Assembly: GCA_947479085.1 (NCBI GenBank)
Contig: CANJYB010000010.1
Coordinates: forward strand, 1 to 64,000
Length of the DNA stretch: 64,000 bases
From: Bacteroidota bacterium
Lineage (GTDB): Bacteria; Bacteroidota; Bacteroidia; 2-12-FULL-35-15
Direction of reading: 5' to 3'
Positions 37,301 to 45,158 of this stretch are shown here, piece after piece; the stretch's first letter is position 1; each line of letters starts with the position of its first letter. The translations under genes were made by a program, and so were the position numbers. The notes beneath the pieces were generated by a model. It did not search any database and was not told the DNA's origin. It was given only the letters and a program-made list of their open reading frames with translations.

Positions 37301-37859
37301 ATTGATTATGCTTTTTTTGGAAATTGGTTTTAAAATCAGAATATATGCCCTGTTTATCTAACCACATCTCAAATTCCGCAACGTGAGGCTGAAACCCATA
37401 ATAGCCTAAATGGTCAAAAAACACTTTATAAAATACAGATAAAATTGCATTCTCATCCGACTTACTTGTAATCTGTGCTTGCTGGTCAATGTTGAATAAA
37501 ATGGATTCAGAAGGAATTCTGGTTGCAGCTAAGACATCTCCTTTAAGCATGTCATCATTTTCAATTTTCTTGGCAAATAGCTCTCCACTCTTATTTCCGT
37601 TGAATTCTTTATTCTCCAGAACGTAAGACATTATCTTTAAAAGGTGGGATTTACCTGAACCAAAAAAACCTGAAATCCATACTCCATTAGCACCACTATA
37701 ATTGCTATAAGCTCCAAAGAAGTCCCTAACTTTTGTTGCTATTTCATGAGTTACTACATATTCAGCAACTTCATCTGATATGTGTTCTCGGTCATCTGCT
37801 TTAATAACCGTTTCGATATTTCTATTAATATCCCTTTCAAAAAAGTCTTTTATTATCAT
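34359..37859 (-). CDS. brxC: BrxC, BREX P-loop ATPase
   Basis: The 1166-aa protein has Walker A ISGFFGSGKSHLLK (~63-76) near its N-terminus and FFVDEVGQYI (Walker B region, ~258-267), as in the BrxC/DUF499-type ATPases. It is the large ATPase of BREX. The first 4 bases overlap the end of brxB (ATGA), and its stop abuts pglX. Confidence 0.92.
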   Translation of the reverse strand: MIIKDFFERDINRNIETVIKADDREHISDEVAEYVVTHEIATKVRDFFGAYSNYSGANGVWISGFFGSGKSHLLKIMSYVLENKEFNGNKSGELFAKKIENDDMLKGDVLAATRIPSESILFNIDQQAQITSKSDENAILSVFYKVFFDHLGYYGFQPHVAEFEMWLDKQGIYSDFKTNFQKKHNQSWEEARFDYFDPMVIENVSKVLAELNNTDASKYDNILNEIEDKQKQSIEDFCQRVQDYIKMKPVGFRLNFFVDEVGQYISDNTKLMLNLQTIAETLATKTKGGSWILVTSQEDMEKVVGDMNKSQQNDFSRIQARFKIKVPLTSANVDEVIEKRLLKKNEIAQKELVNTFKKENAHLDTLLSFSDVGVQFKGYKSEGDFANKYPFAPYQFDLFQQCRRSLSVHNAFQGKHASVGERSMLGVFQQVIQTIEDRNDRTLVSFDLMFGGIRNELRGEIQSSVILAERQLDNKFAVRVLKALFLVKYFVNFKTTKRNISVLMIEDINVDLKVHEKNIEEALNLLEIQNYVQRNGDVYEFLTDDEKDVEQEIKSTDIDESAITQLLKELLFDEIIRDNKIKYIENKQDYEFTNKIDGTLLGKEKELEVEIITENYHDYGNETFIQSQTMGSSGMKFLLPSDALFMKDLKMYLRTNKYVKLNQSTTNRVEVKRILQEKATQNSERKKNLVLMANKALASASVFMNGAKQEMSATNDGKTRVVLAFQDLIKSVYSSLRMLGTTQYSEDTIKHTVISPADDLFKTDDKTMSEAESEILNLITRRKKQSDRTSLNDIKTHFSKRPYGWYPNATWTILAKLYKRGKIEFNKGANILEDDAVLSSLLNSANYGITLIEPQTIIDPKLVKELKQIYSEAFDENCSFNDAKDVANEFKGKIKQMSIDVNQLLARKKEFPFLKNLDEFSDRLERLSEKEYSYFLNNINDFKKELLDSKENLLDPIKRFMNGDQATIYESIRKLIEGDISNFDYIDGDELNILKSLLENPKPYSGNLIKEAKRAKDELGKKVQERISAEKNLAVSTIENIIKDFKTKEEFKGLDKPKQNQIIQPFNSAIEKLENQKYIAIIRDVKSNALDVLLPKQLNEMIKLSAPPDTGGSEPSEPIPHYIASSSIKTKYQKSELRTVDDVNEYVEALRKALIEQINNTKRISL

Positions 37860-38440
37860 AATTTCGTTTCTGTTTTTTCAATATTAAATGCTCTGTAATA
37901 GTTATCATCCTTAAGTAAACCAAATAAATTTAGCGTCTGACCATTGTACTCTCCAGGGAAAAATGCGACTGTTGGAGAATCCTTAGCCACGTTCTGAAGA
38001 TTATTTAAAACGTTATGTGAACGGATGTAAGGAAAAACCAATCCAATCCCAGTGAGTAAATATACTTTTGCACCTGCTTGTTCAATTTTCTCCTTGATTT
38101 TCGGCATCAGAATTTGATGAATGTTTAGTGTTGATTGCAAAGCTCTCATAAACTTATCTTTTGATTTTCCCTTCTCAGCTTGAAACATCCTATCCATCCC
38201 GCCTTTTTCTTCCAATATTTCACAAACAATATCATAAATGTTTATCTCCAACACTTCTATTCCTGACGTCTTCAGCTTATTCTTTAAAAGTTTTATGGAT
38301 TCACGAACTTCTAATTCCTGAGTTGCATCATAAGCCGAAATAAAGAAAGGGATTTCCCCTCCTAATGCTTCCATATTAAGGAAACTTTTTGAGGAAATTA
38401 CACTGAATAAATGAGTGAATTTTGAATTAATATCTTCCAT
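37856..38440 (-). CDS. brxB: BrxB (DUF1788)
   Basis: The 194-aa protein matches DUF1788/BrxB by length, by gene order (brxA-brxB-brxC) and by segments such as VYLLTGIGLVFPYIRSHNVLNNLQ and VAFFPGEYNG. BrxB is a core type I BREX protein of unclear biochemical role. It starts 5 bases after brxA and overlaps brxC by 4 bases. Confidence 0.9.
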   Translation of the reverse strand: MEDINSKFTHLFSVISSKSFLNMEALGGEIPFFISAYDATQELEVRESIKLLKNKLKTSGIEVLEINIYDIVCEILEEKGGMDRMFQAEKGKSKDKFMRALQSTLNIHQILMPKIKEKIEQAGAKVYLLTGIGLVFPYIRSHNVLNNLQNVAKDSPTVAFFPGEYNGQTLNLFGLLKDDNYYRAFNIEKTETKL

Positions 38441-38445
38441 AATTA

Positions 38446-39045
38446 TTATTTAACCAAAGCAATATCCATATCGCTCATTAATAAAACTTTTAACCAATTT
38501 GAATTGTTGTCTTTAACGGCTTTCATTACTCTACTATCAATAAGTTGAGGCTGGATAATTTTTGACTTTACATTATCTATCAAGCCAGCTTGCTCCAATA
38601 TTTTAAAGGTGACTTGTCTGATTTTTTTCTCAGTCAAATCTGTTAAAGTTTCCATCTCTGGCTGTAACTCTTGCTTCCGCCTATAGAAACTTATGTAATC
38701 GCCATCGGTAATTTTGTAATCATACACAAGTAATTTTTCTCGAAGAACCTCAATTGCGAAATCTCGAATGAAAAAATAAGCTCTACAAATTGAAATAAAA
38801 GCAATATGCTTTTGTGATGTAAAGTCACCATTTAGTAATATTTCAATTTCACTTGAAGTTAGCTTTGATATTCTTTTTTGAAACTCTGCCAACATTCTTT
38901 TGCCCGTGGTCGTCTTACCGCCACCAAGCTCATTAATGTAATCTATCCTTCTATTATCATTAATAGATTTTGCTACCAGTTTCATCTCATTCAATCTTAA
39001 AGATGATGCTGTGAAAGAAAAATCATATTTTTCAATTTCTAACAT
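38446..39045 (-). CDS. brxA: BrxA (DUF1819)
   Basis: The 199-aa protein fits DUF1819/BrxA in length and position, with TSSEIEILLNGDF, HIAFISICRAYFFIRDFAIEVLREK and a helical layout. BrxA binds DNA and is a core type I component. It starts two bases after the short XRE-type regulator gene. Confidence 0.88.
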   Translation of the reverse strand: MLEIEKYDFSFTASSLRLNEMKLVAKSINDNRRIDYINELGGGKTTTGKRMLAEFQKRISKLTSSEIEILLNGDFTSQKHIAFISICRAYFFIRDFAIEVLREKLLVYDYKITDGDYISFYRRKQELQPEMETLTDLTEKKIRQVTFKILEQAGLIDNVKSKIIQPQLIDSRVMKAVKDNNSNWLKVLLMSDMDIALVK

Positions 39046-39047
39046 TT

Positions 39048-39227
39048 TTAATTTCTCAATTCTTTTGCAGAAATACCCAATATATCGCTAAGCTTTTCAA
39101 TATGTTTTTTACTCGGCAAGTTTTTTTCCTTTACCCAATTACTAACTGTTACCTCACTAACACCAAGTTTAAATGCCAGCCAGTTCTGCTTTATTCCTTT
39201 AGATTTCAATAATTCTTTTAACAGCAT
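39048..39227 (-). CDS. XRE-family HTH regulator, first gene of the BREX operon
   Basis: A 59-aa ORF (ATG at 39227-39225, TAA at 39050-39048) is a full helix-turn-helix domain: MLLKELLKSKGIKQNWLAFK, then LGVSEVTVSNWVK and LPSKKHIEKLSDILGIS. The QNWLAFKLGVSEVTVSNW segment is the classic HTH_3 pattern. It ends two bases before brxA, so it is probably co-transcribed and autoregulates the operon. An AGTATT direct repeat at 39277-39288 upstream is a possible operator. Confidence 0.85.
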   Translation of the reverse strand: MLLKELLKSKGIKQNWLAFKLGVSEVTVSNWVKEKNLPSKKHIEKLSDILGISAKELRN

Positions 39228-39668
39228 TGTTTTAATAAAAATTAAAGTTTTACTTTGGGCGAAATTACATTATAAAAGTATTAGTATTGAAGAATTGGAT
39301 TTAAATTTTATAATAAACAAAATTTAGAATAAAATAAAATTGTACTATTGTCGGGAAAATCCACCATTAAAATCAAAAATCAACTTTAATGATGAATAAA
39401 CTAAAAGGAATCCACAACCAAAATATACATAGAACTATTGGTTTTTAATGGATGAGAGGAGAGAGGAAATGCTTTAAAGATGGCCAAAAAGAGGAGAGTA
39501 TAAAACTCGGACATCAATAAAAATAAGACATTCATTTTCGAATAAGAATTACAAATAACTCATTAATTTTGTTGTAAAATATAAATATATTTTAAAGAAA
39601 AATTTCTGTAAATGTTATTCTATTTCCAGTTTTATCTATGTCAATATATGTTACAATCCTTATAAACA
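39228..39668. other. Gap at the island-chromosome junction
   Basis: This 441-base gap is AT-rich. It contains the upstream region of the BREX operon (on -), with AGTATTAGTATT at 39277-39288, and the left side of the truncated yifB. I see no transposase, attachment site, clear terminal inverted repeat or coding region. The island end probably lies just before ~39,690, where yifB similarity begins. Confidence 0.5.
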
Positions 39669-40406
39669 ATGAATTACCAAACCGCCCATTGTGATAATGT
39701 AACTGATGTGGCTTTGGTTGGAGGAGGTGGAGTTCCTCAACCTGGCGAAATTTCACTGTCACATAATGGAGTTTTGTTTTTAGATGAATTACCGGAATTT
39801 AAACGCACTGTGTTGGAAGTAATGCGTCAACCACTTGAAGATAGAATTGTAACCATTTCACGTGCCAAGTTCTCGGTGGAATACCCGGCCAGCTTCATGC
39901 TGGTGGCTTCCATGAACCCATGTCCGTGTGGTTATTATAATCACCCGGAGAAAGATTGTGTTTGCGCCCCCGGAATTGTTCAGAAATACTTAAACAAAAT
40001 ATCCGGTCCTTTGTTAGATAGAATAGACATACATGTGGAAGTTACTCCTGTTTCCTATAACGAACTTTCTGCTGAACGAATTTCCGAAAAAAGTATCTCC
40101 GTCAGAGAACGTGTGGTAAAAGCCAGAAAAGTGCAAGAAGCAAGGTATGTGAAAAACGAGGGGGTACATTGCAATGCACAGATAAGCTCGAAACAGTTGC
40201 GTGAAGTATGTAAAATTGATGAAGCTGGAAATCAATTACTAAAAACAGCTATGGAACGCTTAGGATTATCAGCAAGAGCGTATGACAGGATACTAAAAGT
40301 GGCAAGAACCATTGCAGATTTGGATGGAAGTGAAAACATTGAAACCAATCATCTGGCAGAAGCGATTCAATACAGGAGTTTGGACAGGGAAGGGTGGGCT
40401 GGTTAG
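39669..40406 (+). pseudogene. yifB: yifB/comM, 5'-truncated (C-terminal half)
   Basis: The 245-aa reading frame matches the C-terminal half of the YifB/ComM Mg-chelatase-like AAA protein (~510 aa when complete): DVALVGGGG, GEISLSHNGVLFLDELPEFK (Walker B DELPEF), RQPLEDR, ASMNPCPCGYY, SGPLLDRIDIHVEV and SARAYDRILKVARTIADL. Similarity starts at about base 39,690. The first seven residues (MNYQTAH) are unrelated, and the Walker A half is missing. There is no good promoter or RBS. The gene is therefore likely broken, with its 5' half probably left of the window. Confidence 0.85.
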
Positions 40407-40416
40407 ATTTGAATTA

Positions 40417-40444
40417 TTTTTAATAATAAAATTATTATTAAAAA
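40417..40444 (+). terminator. AT-rich palindrome after yifB
   Basis: A perfect 12-bp inverted repeat with a 4-base loop (TTTTTAATAATA / TATTATTAAAAA) begins 10 bases after the yifB stop. The stem has no GC, so terminator strength is doubtful. Confidence 0.35.
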
Positions 40445-40491
40445 CTTTCTTTAATGTCGTATAGCCGACATTCCCTGTTTATCATTGGCAG

Positions 40492-40499
40492 TATCTTTG
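40492..40499 (+). promoter_or_regulatory. -7 box for msrB
   Basis: TATCTTTG fits TAnnTTTG and lies 63 bases upstream of the msrB ATG. I see no clear -33 TTG at the right distance, so the call rests on the -7 box and position. Confidence 0.5.
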
Positions 40500-40561
40500 C
40501 ACCATAAAAGATGACGGAGTTTATCTCCTGATTTTTAAAACTAAATCTAAAACCTTTAGCC

Positions 40562-41050
40562 ATGAGAAACATTTCAATTTTATTAGTTATTTTTAGCCTT
40601 GCAGCGTGCAATGGCAACAGTCAAAACAATCAAAAACCAAAAAGTACAATGAGCAGCAGCGACAAAGTGGTGAAAACCGAAGAAGAGTGGAAAAAGATTT
40701 TAAGCCCTCAGCAATATGATGTATTGCGCGAAAAAGGAACAGAACGGCCTTTTACAGGTAAGTATTATTTGAATACAGAAAAAGGTACTTATGTATGCGC
40801 AGCATGCGGTGCCGAATTATTTCAGTCCGAAACAAAGTTTGATGCAGGTTGCGGATGGCCAAGCTTCTATGACGTTTTGGATTCATCCAAAGTGGTATAT
40901 ACAAAAGATAACACACTGGGCATGTCCAGAACTGAAATTACCTGCGCTCGTTGTGGAGGACACTTGGGTCACGTATTTGATGACGGGCCTAAACCAACTG
41001 GTTTAAGATATTGTATTAACTCTGTCTCTATTGAATTAAAAAAGAAGTAA
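40562..41050 (+). CDS. msrB: Peptide-methionine (R)-S-oxide reductase MsrB, lipoprotein
   Basis: The 162-aa protein starts with a lipoprotein signal ([16 protein letters not shown], lipobox LAAC). The MsrB domain then shows two CxxC zinc pairs (CAAC and CARC), [20 protein letters not shown] and RYCINSVS with the catalytic Cys. It reduces methionine-R-sulfoxide in proteins, here probably at the inner or outer membrane facing the periplasm. It stands alone with its own -7 box and a strong hairpin downstream. Confidence 0.93.
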   Translation: MRNISILLVIFSLAACNGNSQNNQKPKSTMSSSDKVVKTEEEWKKILSPQQYDVLREKGTERPFTGKYYLNTEKGTYVCAACGAELFQSETKFDAGCGWPSFYDVLDSSKVVYTKDNTLGMSRTEITCARCGGHLGHVFDDGPKPTGLRYCINSVSIELKKK

Positions 41051-41059
41051 ACTTTTTGT

Positions 41060-41089
41060 CCCTGTCAGTTTTATAAAAAACTGACAGGG
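41060..41089 (+). terminator. Hairpin between msrB and the convergent DUF218 gene
   Basis: CCCTGTCAGTTTT and AAAAACTGACAGGG form a ~13-bp stem 10 bases after msrB, with T-rich sequence on both sides. It can serve both convergent genes. Confidence 0.75.
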
Positions 41090-41106
41090 TATTCTTTTCA
41101 AATAGA

Positions 41107-41946
41107 TTATGCATAACCCATAAGTTTATAGGTAATATAACCAATCATTTCATGGATAAACCCGGTCCAATCATTTAGAGGAGATATGTTTGGAATAAAT
41201 ATACTGTCAAATTCAAATTTGCGGGGACCGGCATACCGATCGGTGCTGTAAGGGTCTGCTTTTATTCCAACTTTTTTAAAACAACCCAAACCTCTTCGCA
41301 TATGAAAAGCGGAGGTAATAATTAGGAAGTCACCTTCTATCTTTTCCTTCTCTATTAACTTCTTTGTGAACTCTGCATTTTCCCGAGTGTTTTGAGATTC
41401 ATTTTCAATATACAAATCCTCTGCAGCAACTCCCATTTTTAATATATATGGTTTTACCAACTCTCCTTCTTTCATCTCCGGATGTAGCAGTCTGCCCGAA
41501 CCACCCGTAAATATTATTTTCTTTATAATTCCCCGTTTATATAAATCAATAGCCTGTATTAGCCTATCAACTCCCCTGTAAAACTGAACCCTGTCCAATT
41601 TTTCATCATTCACACTCATTCCTCCTAATACAATTCCGGCATTATAAGTCTTTAAGTCCGAATATTTAGTGGCTGGTATTTCCCAAGCCCTCACAAACTC
41701 GTCAAAAATAAAAGAGTTGCTGAAAAACAAGGTCAGTCCCAATGCCCATTTCAAACACTTCCTTTTTCTTATTTCATTTTTAGAATAAAAAGCAAAGAAA
41801 AGTAAAGTTATTATCCAAACCAATGGGGTAATAACAAACACAAGAAGTTTAGACAGATAAAAAAATATTCCTATAAAATATAAAAACATAGCCAGTTTAG
41901 AAAAACTCAAATGTATAAAATAAATCGTAATAAGTTTTGTTTGCAA
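41107..41946 (-). CDS. DUF218 (YdcF/SanA/ElyC-like) membrane protein
   Basis: The 279-aa protein has two to three N-terminal membrane segments (e.g. LAMFLYFIGIFFYL, LVWIITLLFFAFY). A DUF218 domain follows: AGIVLGGMS, IIFTGGSG, ESQNTRENAEFTK and LIITSAFHMRRG. Relatives (ElyC, SanA) act on the cell envelope. The substrate is unknown. A second DUF218 protein lies at 55643-56302. Confidence 0.85.
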   Translation of the reverse strand: MQTKLITIYFIHLSFSKLAMFLYFIGIFFYLSKLLVFVITPLVWIITLLFFAFYSKNEIRKRKCLKWALGLTLFFSNSFIFDEFVRAWEIPATKYSDLKTYNAGIVLGGMSVNDEKLDRVQFYRGVDRLIQAIDLYKRGIIKKIIFTGGSGRLLHPEMKEGELVKPYILKMGVAAEDLYIENESQNTRENAEFTKKLIEKEKIEGDFLIITSAFHMRRGLGCFKKVGIKADPYSTDRYAGPRKFEFDSIFIPNISPLNDWTGFIHEMIGYITYKLMGYA

Positions 41947-42019
41947 AACTTTACTTACCTCTTTACAAAATTAATGTATGTAAATTTGCCGCATTAAAAT
42001 CAAGAGAAGCAACCTGTAT

Positions 42020-43051
42020 ATGTTAAAAAAGGGAATTAAATTATCGTTGGAGTTTCTACTTCTTTTAACAATTGCTTTTTGTACTATCTGGCATTCACTT
42101 GTTATATATGGTATTTCTCAAGGCTTAGGCCAGATTACAATTATTTGGAAGGCCGAGCCAATCGACAGGAAACTAAACGACACCTCATTTCCTGATTCGT
42201 TAAAACAAAAGTTAATCCTTATTCAGGAAATCAAGAAATTTGCCGTTGACAGCATCGGAATAAACCCTTCTGATAATTATTCATCTGTTTACGACCAGCA
42301 GGACAAACCTGTTCTTTTTACTGTAACTGCTTGCCAACCCTACTCCTTTGTTGCTAAGGAATGGTGGTTTCCTTTTTTGGGTAATGTATCTTACAAAGGT
42401 TTTTTTAATAAAAAAGAAGCGCTAAAAGAAATTGCTGATTTAAAACAGCAAGGATATGATGTGGATGTATACAGCCCTTCCGGTTGGTCAACATTAGGTT
42501 GGTTTAAAGACCCGATACAAACCAACATGCTCAAACAATCGGATGGAAACATTGCCAATCTTATTATTCATGAACTGACACATGGAACCATCTACATAAA
42601 AAACAATGTGACTTATGACGAAAACCTTGCAAATTTTATTGGTGATATAGGAGCAGAAAAATTTCTGCAATATAAATCAGGAATAACATCGTCAGCTTAT
42701 ATAGACTACGAAGCCCATAAACTCGATTCGAAATGTTTTAACAACTATATGCTTAAAAGCAAGGAGAGATTGGATAGTCTGTATGCTACCATGTCGGTTA
42801 ACGAAAAAGAAGAAATAAAAAAACAAAAGAAAACAAAACTAATTACTGAAATTGTGGTGGGAGTAAACAGGCTTCCATTAATTAAAAAGAAAAATTATTT
42901 TAATTATTCTATGCAGGTGTTCAAAGAAGGCAATGCGTTTTTTATGGCTTTTACCCGTTACGATTCGCAATATGATGTGTTTGAAAAAGAGTACAAGGAG
43001 AAATACGATTCGAATTTGAAGAAATATATGGAGGACTTGAAAAAGAAGTGA
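42020..43051 (+). CDS. Predicted zinc aminopeptidase (DUF2265/Aminopep family)
   Basis: The 343-aa protein has one N-terminal membrane anchor (LLLLTIAFCTIWHSLVIYGIS), Y-x2-Q..GQ near it, and the zinc-peptidase motif IIHELTHGTIYIK (HExxH, ~res 187-191), with downstream ENLANFIGDIGAEKF providing the third ligand. This matches the predicted aminopeptidases of PF10023. The active site probably faces the periplasm. It is divergent from the DUF218 gene and followed by a REP-like element. Confidence 0.85.
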   Translation: MLKKGIKLSLEFLLLLTIAFCTIWHSLVIYGISQGLGQITIIWKAEPIDRKLNDTSFPDSLKQKLILIQEIKKFAVDSIGINPSDNYSSVYDQQDKPVLFTVTACQPYSFVAKEWWFPFLGNVSYKGFFNKKEALKEIADLKQQGYDVDVYSPSGWSTLGWFKDPIQTNMLKQSDGNIANLIIHELTHGTIYIKNNVTYDENLANFIGDIGAEKFLQYKSGITSSAYIDYEAHKLDSKCFNNYMLKSKERLDSLYATMSVNEKEEIKKQKKTKLITEIVVGVNRLPLIKKKNYFNYSMQVFKEGNAFFMAFTRYDSQYDVFEKEYKEKYDSNLKKYMEDLKKK

Positions 43052-43083
43052 GTGTTTTTAAACTACATACAAAATTTAATTAT

Positions 43084-43214
43084 GCTCCGTAGGAGCAGAC
43101 TGTTTGTAGCAATGGAAACATGTAGATTATGTAAGCTCCATAGGAGCGACCTGAAATAGACATACCACTTCTACGGAGCTTGAAAATTTGGTATTATAAT
43201 TTTACTACAAACAG
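43084..43214. repeat. REP-like palindromic element (GCTCCGTAGGAGC)
   Basis: The gap between the aminopeptidase and bioA contains GCTCCGTAGGAGC (43084-43096), GCTCCATAGGAGC (43135-43147) and CTACGGAGC (43171-43179). It also has an outer inverted pair, CTGTTTGTAG (43100-43109) and CTACAAACAG (43205-43214). The layout can fold into nested hairpins and looks like a Bacteroidota REP/MITE-type element. It may also end transcription of the convergent genes. Confidence 0.7.
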
Positions 43215-43262
43215 GGTGTCTTTACAGGATTTTAATAAAATCTGTATAATGGTTTAGGCGTT

Positions 43263-44543
43263 TTACTTTTTTATATAAATCAAAAACTCTTTTATCACCA
43301 TATAAACCGCATTCAATTCATCTGTGGTTATACAATAAGGCGGCATGATATAAATTACATTCCCAAGCGGACGAAGCAACACACCCCGCTCAATAAAAAA
43401 ATTATACACCTTATTACTTATTGAATTAAAATAAGAAGTGTCTTCCGAAGTGTCGATTTCAAAAGCAATGATTGTTCCAAGGTGACGAATATTTTTAATT
43501 GACGCATCATCTTTTATTTCGTTTACAAAATCAGAATGCGATTTGGAAATACGTTTTATTTCATTGATACATTTTTCAGCCAGTAACAAATCCAAACTTG
43601 CATTTGCCGCAACACAAGACAAAGGATTAGCAGTGTAGGAATGACCGTGAAAAAATGTTTTTTGCTTATCATCCGAATAGAAAGAATCATAAATATTTTG
43701 AGAACACACTGTAACACCAAATGGCATAAAGCCTCCAGTAATGCCTTTCGACAAACAAATAATATCAGGTTGGTTTTGTAAATAATCAATTGCAAATGTA
43801 TTTCCTGTTCTTCCAAATCCTGTCATCACTTCATCTGCAATGCAGATAATATCATTTTGTTTAGCAACCGAAAGTAATTCGTCAAGGTATTCGGCTTCAT
43901 ACATAATCATTCCACCAGCTCCCTGTATTAATGGTTCAAAAATAAACGCTGCAATAGTGTCTTGATTTGACAACTCCTGTATTCGAATTTTTAATGCTTC
44001 CAAATTATTTCCAGTTGGTAAAGGCAGATGAATCACTTCAAACAAATGCTGGTGAAATGGCTTATTAAAAGCACTTTTACCACCCACACTCATAGCTCCA
44101 AAAGTATCGCCATGATATGCATTTTCAAACGCTAAGATTTTTGTTTTATTTGTAATGCCTTGGTTGTACCAATATTGCAAAGCCATCTTGATAGCTACTT
44201 CAACACTGGTGGAACCATTGTCAGAATAAAATACTTTAGAGAATTCAGTTGGAAGGATTTGAATTAACCTTTCTGCAAGTTCAATGGCTGGAGTATGCGT
44301 GAACCCTGCAAAAACAACATGTTCAAGTTTCTTTGCCTGCTCAGCAATTTTATTTGCGATGTATTCATTTCCATGTCCATGAATATTTACCCACCACGAT
44401 GAAATGGCGTCAATGTATTTTTTCCCATCTGATGAAAACAATACGCTTCCTTTTGCACTTTCAATATGTATAGGAGCATCGGCAGTTTTCTGTTGAGTAA
44501 ACGGATGCCAGATATTATTTTTATCGCGCTCAGTAAAATTCAT
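43263..44543 (-). CDS. bioA: BioA, adenosylmethionine-8-amino-7-oxononanoate transaminase
   Basis: The 426-aa PLP enzyme has WHPFTQQKTA (substrate end), SSWWVNIHGHGN, FYSDNGSTSVEVA, ADEVMTGFGRTG and CLSKGITGGFMP with the PLP lysine. It converts KAPA to DAPA using SAM. It is last in the bioB-bioF-bioD-bioA order on the minus strand, 3 bases after bioD. Confidence 0.96.
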   Translation of the reverse strand: MNFTERDKNNIWHPFTQQKTADAPIHIESAKGSVLFSSDGKKYIDAISSWWVNIHGHGNEYIANKIAEQAKKLEHVVFAGFTHTPAIELAERLIQILPTEFSKVFYSDNGSTSVEVAIKMALQYWYNQGITNKTKILAFENAYHGDTFGAMSVGGKSAFNKPFHQHLFEVIHLPLPTGNNLEALKIRIQELSNQDTIAAFIFEPLIQGAGGMIMYEAEYLDELLSVAKQNDIICIADEVMTGFGRTGNTFAIDYLQNQPDIICLSKGITGGFMPFGVTVCSQNIYDSFYSDDKQKTFFHGHSYTANPLSCVAANASLDLLLAEKCINEIKRISKSHSDFVNEIKDDASIKNIRHLGTIIAFEIDTSEDTSYFNSISNKVYNFFIERGVLLRPLGNVIYIMPPYCITTDELNAVYMVIKEFLIYIKK

Positions 44544-44546
44544 TCT

Positions 44547-45158
44547 TTATAAATTAATGGAAATACTTTCCGCAAATTCCCTGATAGTATCTTTATTTAT
44601 TACTTCAAATTGAGGAACAGAAAACAATAAAGGTAGTTTGGTATATTGAAGAATGTAGCTTTCGCTTGCTTCGTTCTTTGGTCCATTAAAAACAATTCCA
44701 TTGATTTTAATTTTTCGTGCCCTCAATAAAGAGTAACTTAACAAGGTATGATTGATACTTCCCAAATAATTATTAGAAACCAAAACAACAGGTAATTCAA
44801 AATACTGAATCAAATCAATGTTTAAAAAATCTTTAGCAAGCGGGCTCATCAAGCCTCCTGCAGTTTCAACTATTAAATTATTTTTAGTTGAAGGCAGAAC
44901 AATATTTTCTTTTTCGATTTTTATACCTTCTAGTTCGGCAGCAAAATGAGGCGATGATGCAGTTTTTAATTTGTAACTCTCTTCCTGAATTATGCAAGCA
45001 GGATTACTTACATTTCTTTTCACAAACATACTGTCAGTATTATCAAGCTCTCCAGCTTGAACAGGTTTAAAATAATCATATCCAAGTTTCTGACAAATAA
45101 TTGCAGAGCAAACGGTTTTACCAATTCCAGTGTGGATTCCTGCAATAGCTATATTCAT
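44547..45158 (-). CDS. bioD: BioD, dethiobiotin synthetase
   Basis: The 203-aa ATPase has the P-loop GIHTGIGKT (res 7-15), YFKPVQAGE and VETAGGLMSP. It closes the ureido ring of dethiobiotin from DAPA and CO2. It overlaps bioF by 4 bases (ATGA). Confidence 0.95.
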   Translation of the reverse strand: MNIAIAGIHTGIGKTVCSAIICQKLGYDYFKPVQAGELDNTDSMFVKRNVSNPACIIQEESYKLKTASSPHFAAELEGIKIEKENIVLPSTKNNLIVETAGGLMSPLAKDFLNIDLIQYFELPVVLVSNNYLGSINHTLLSYSLLRARKIKINGIVFNGPKNEASESYILQYTKLPLLFSVPQFEVINKDTIREFAESISINL

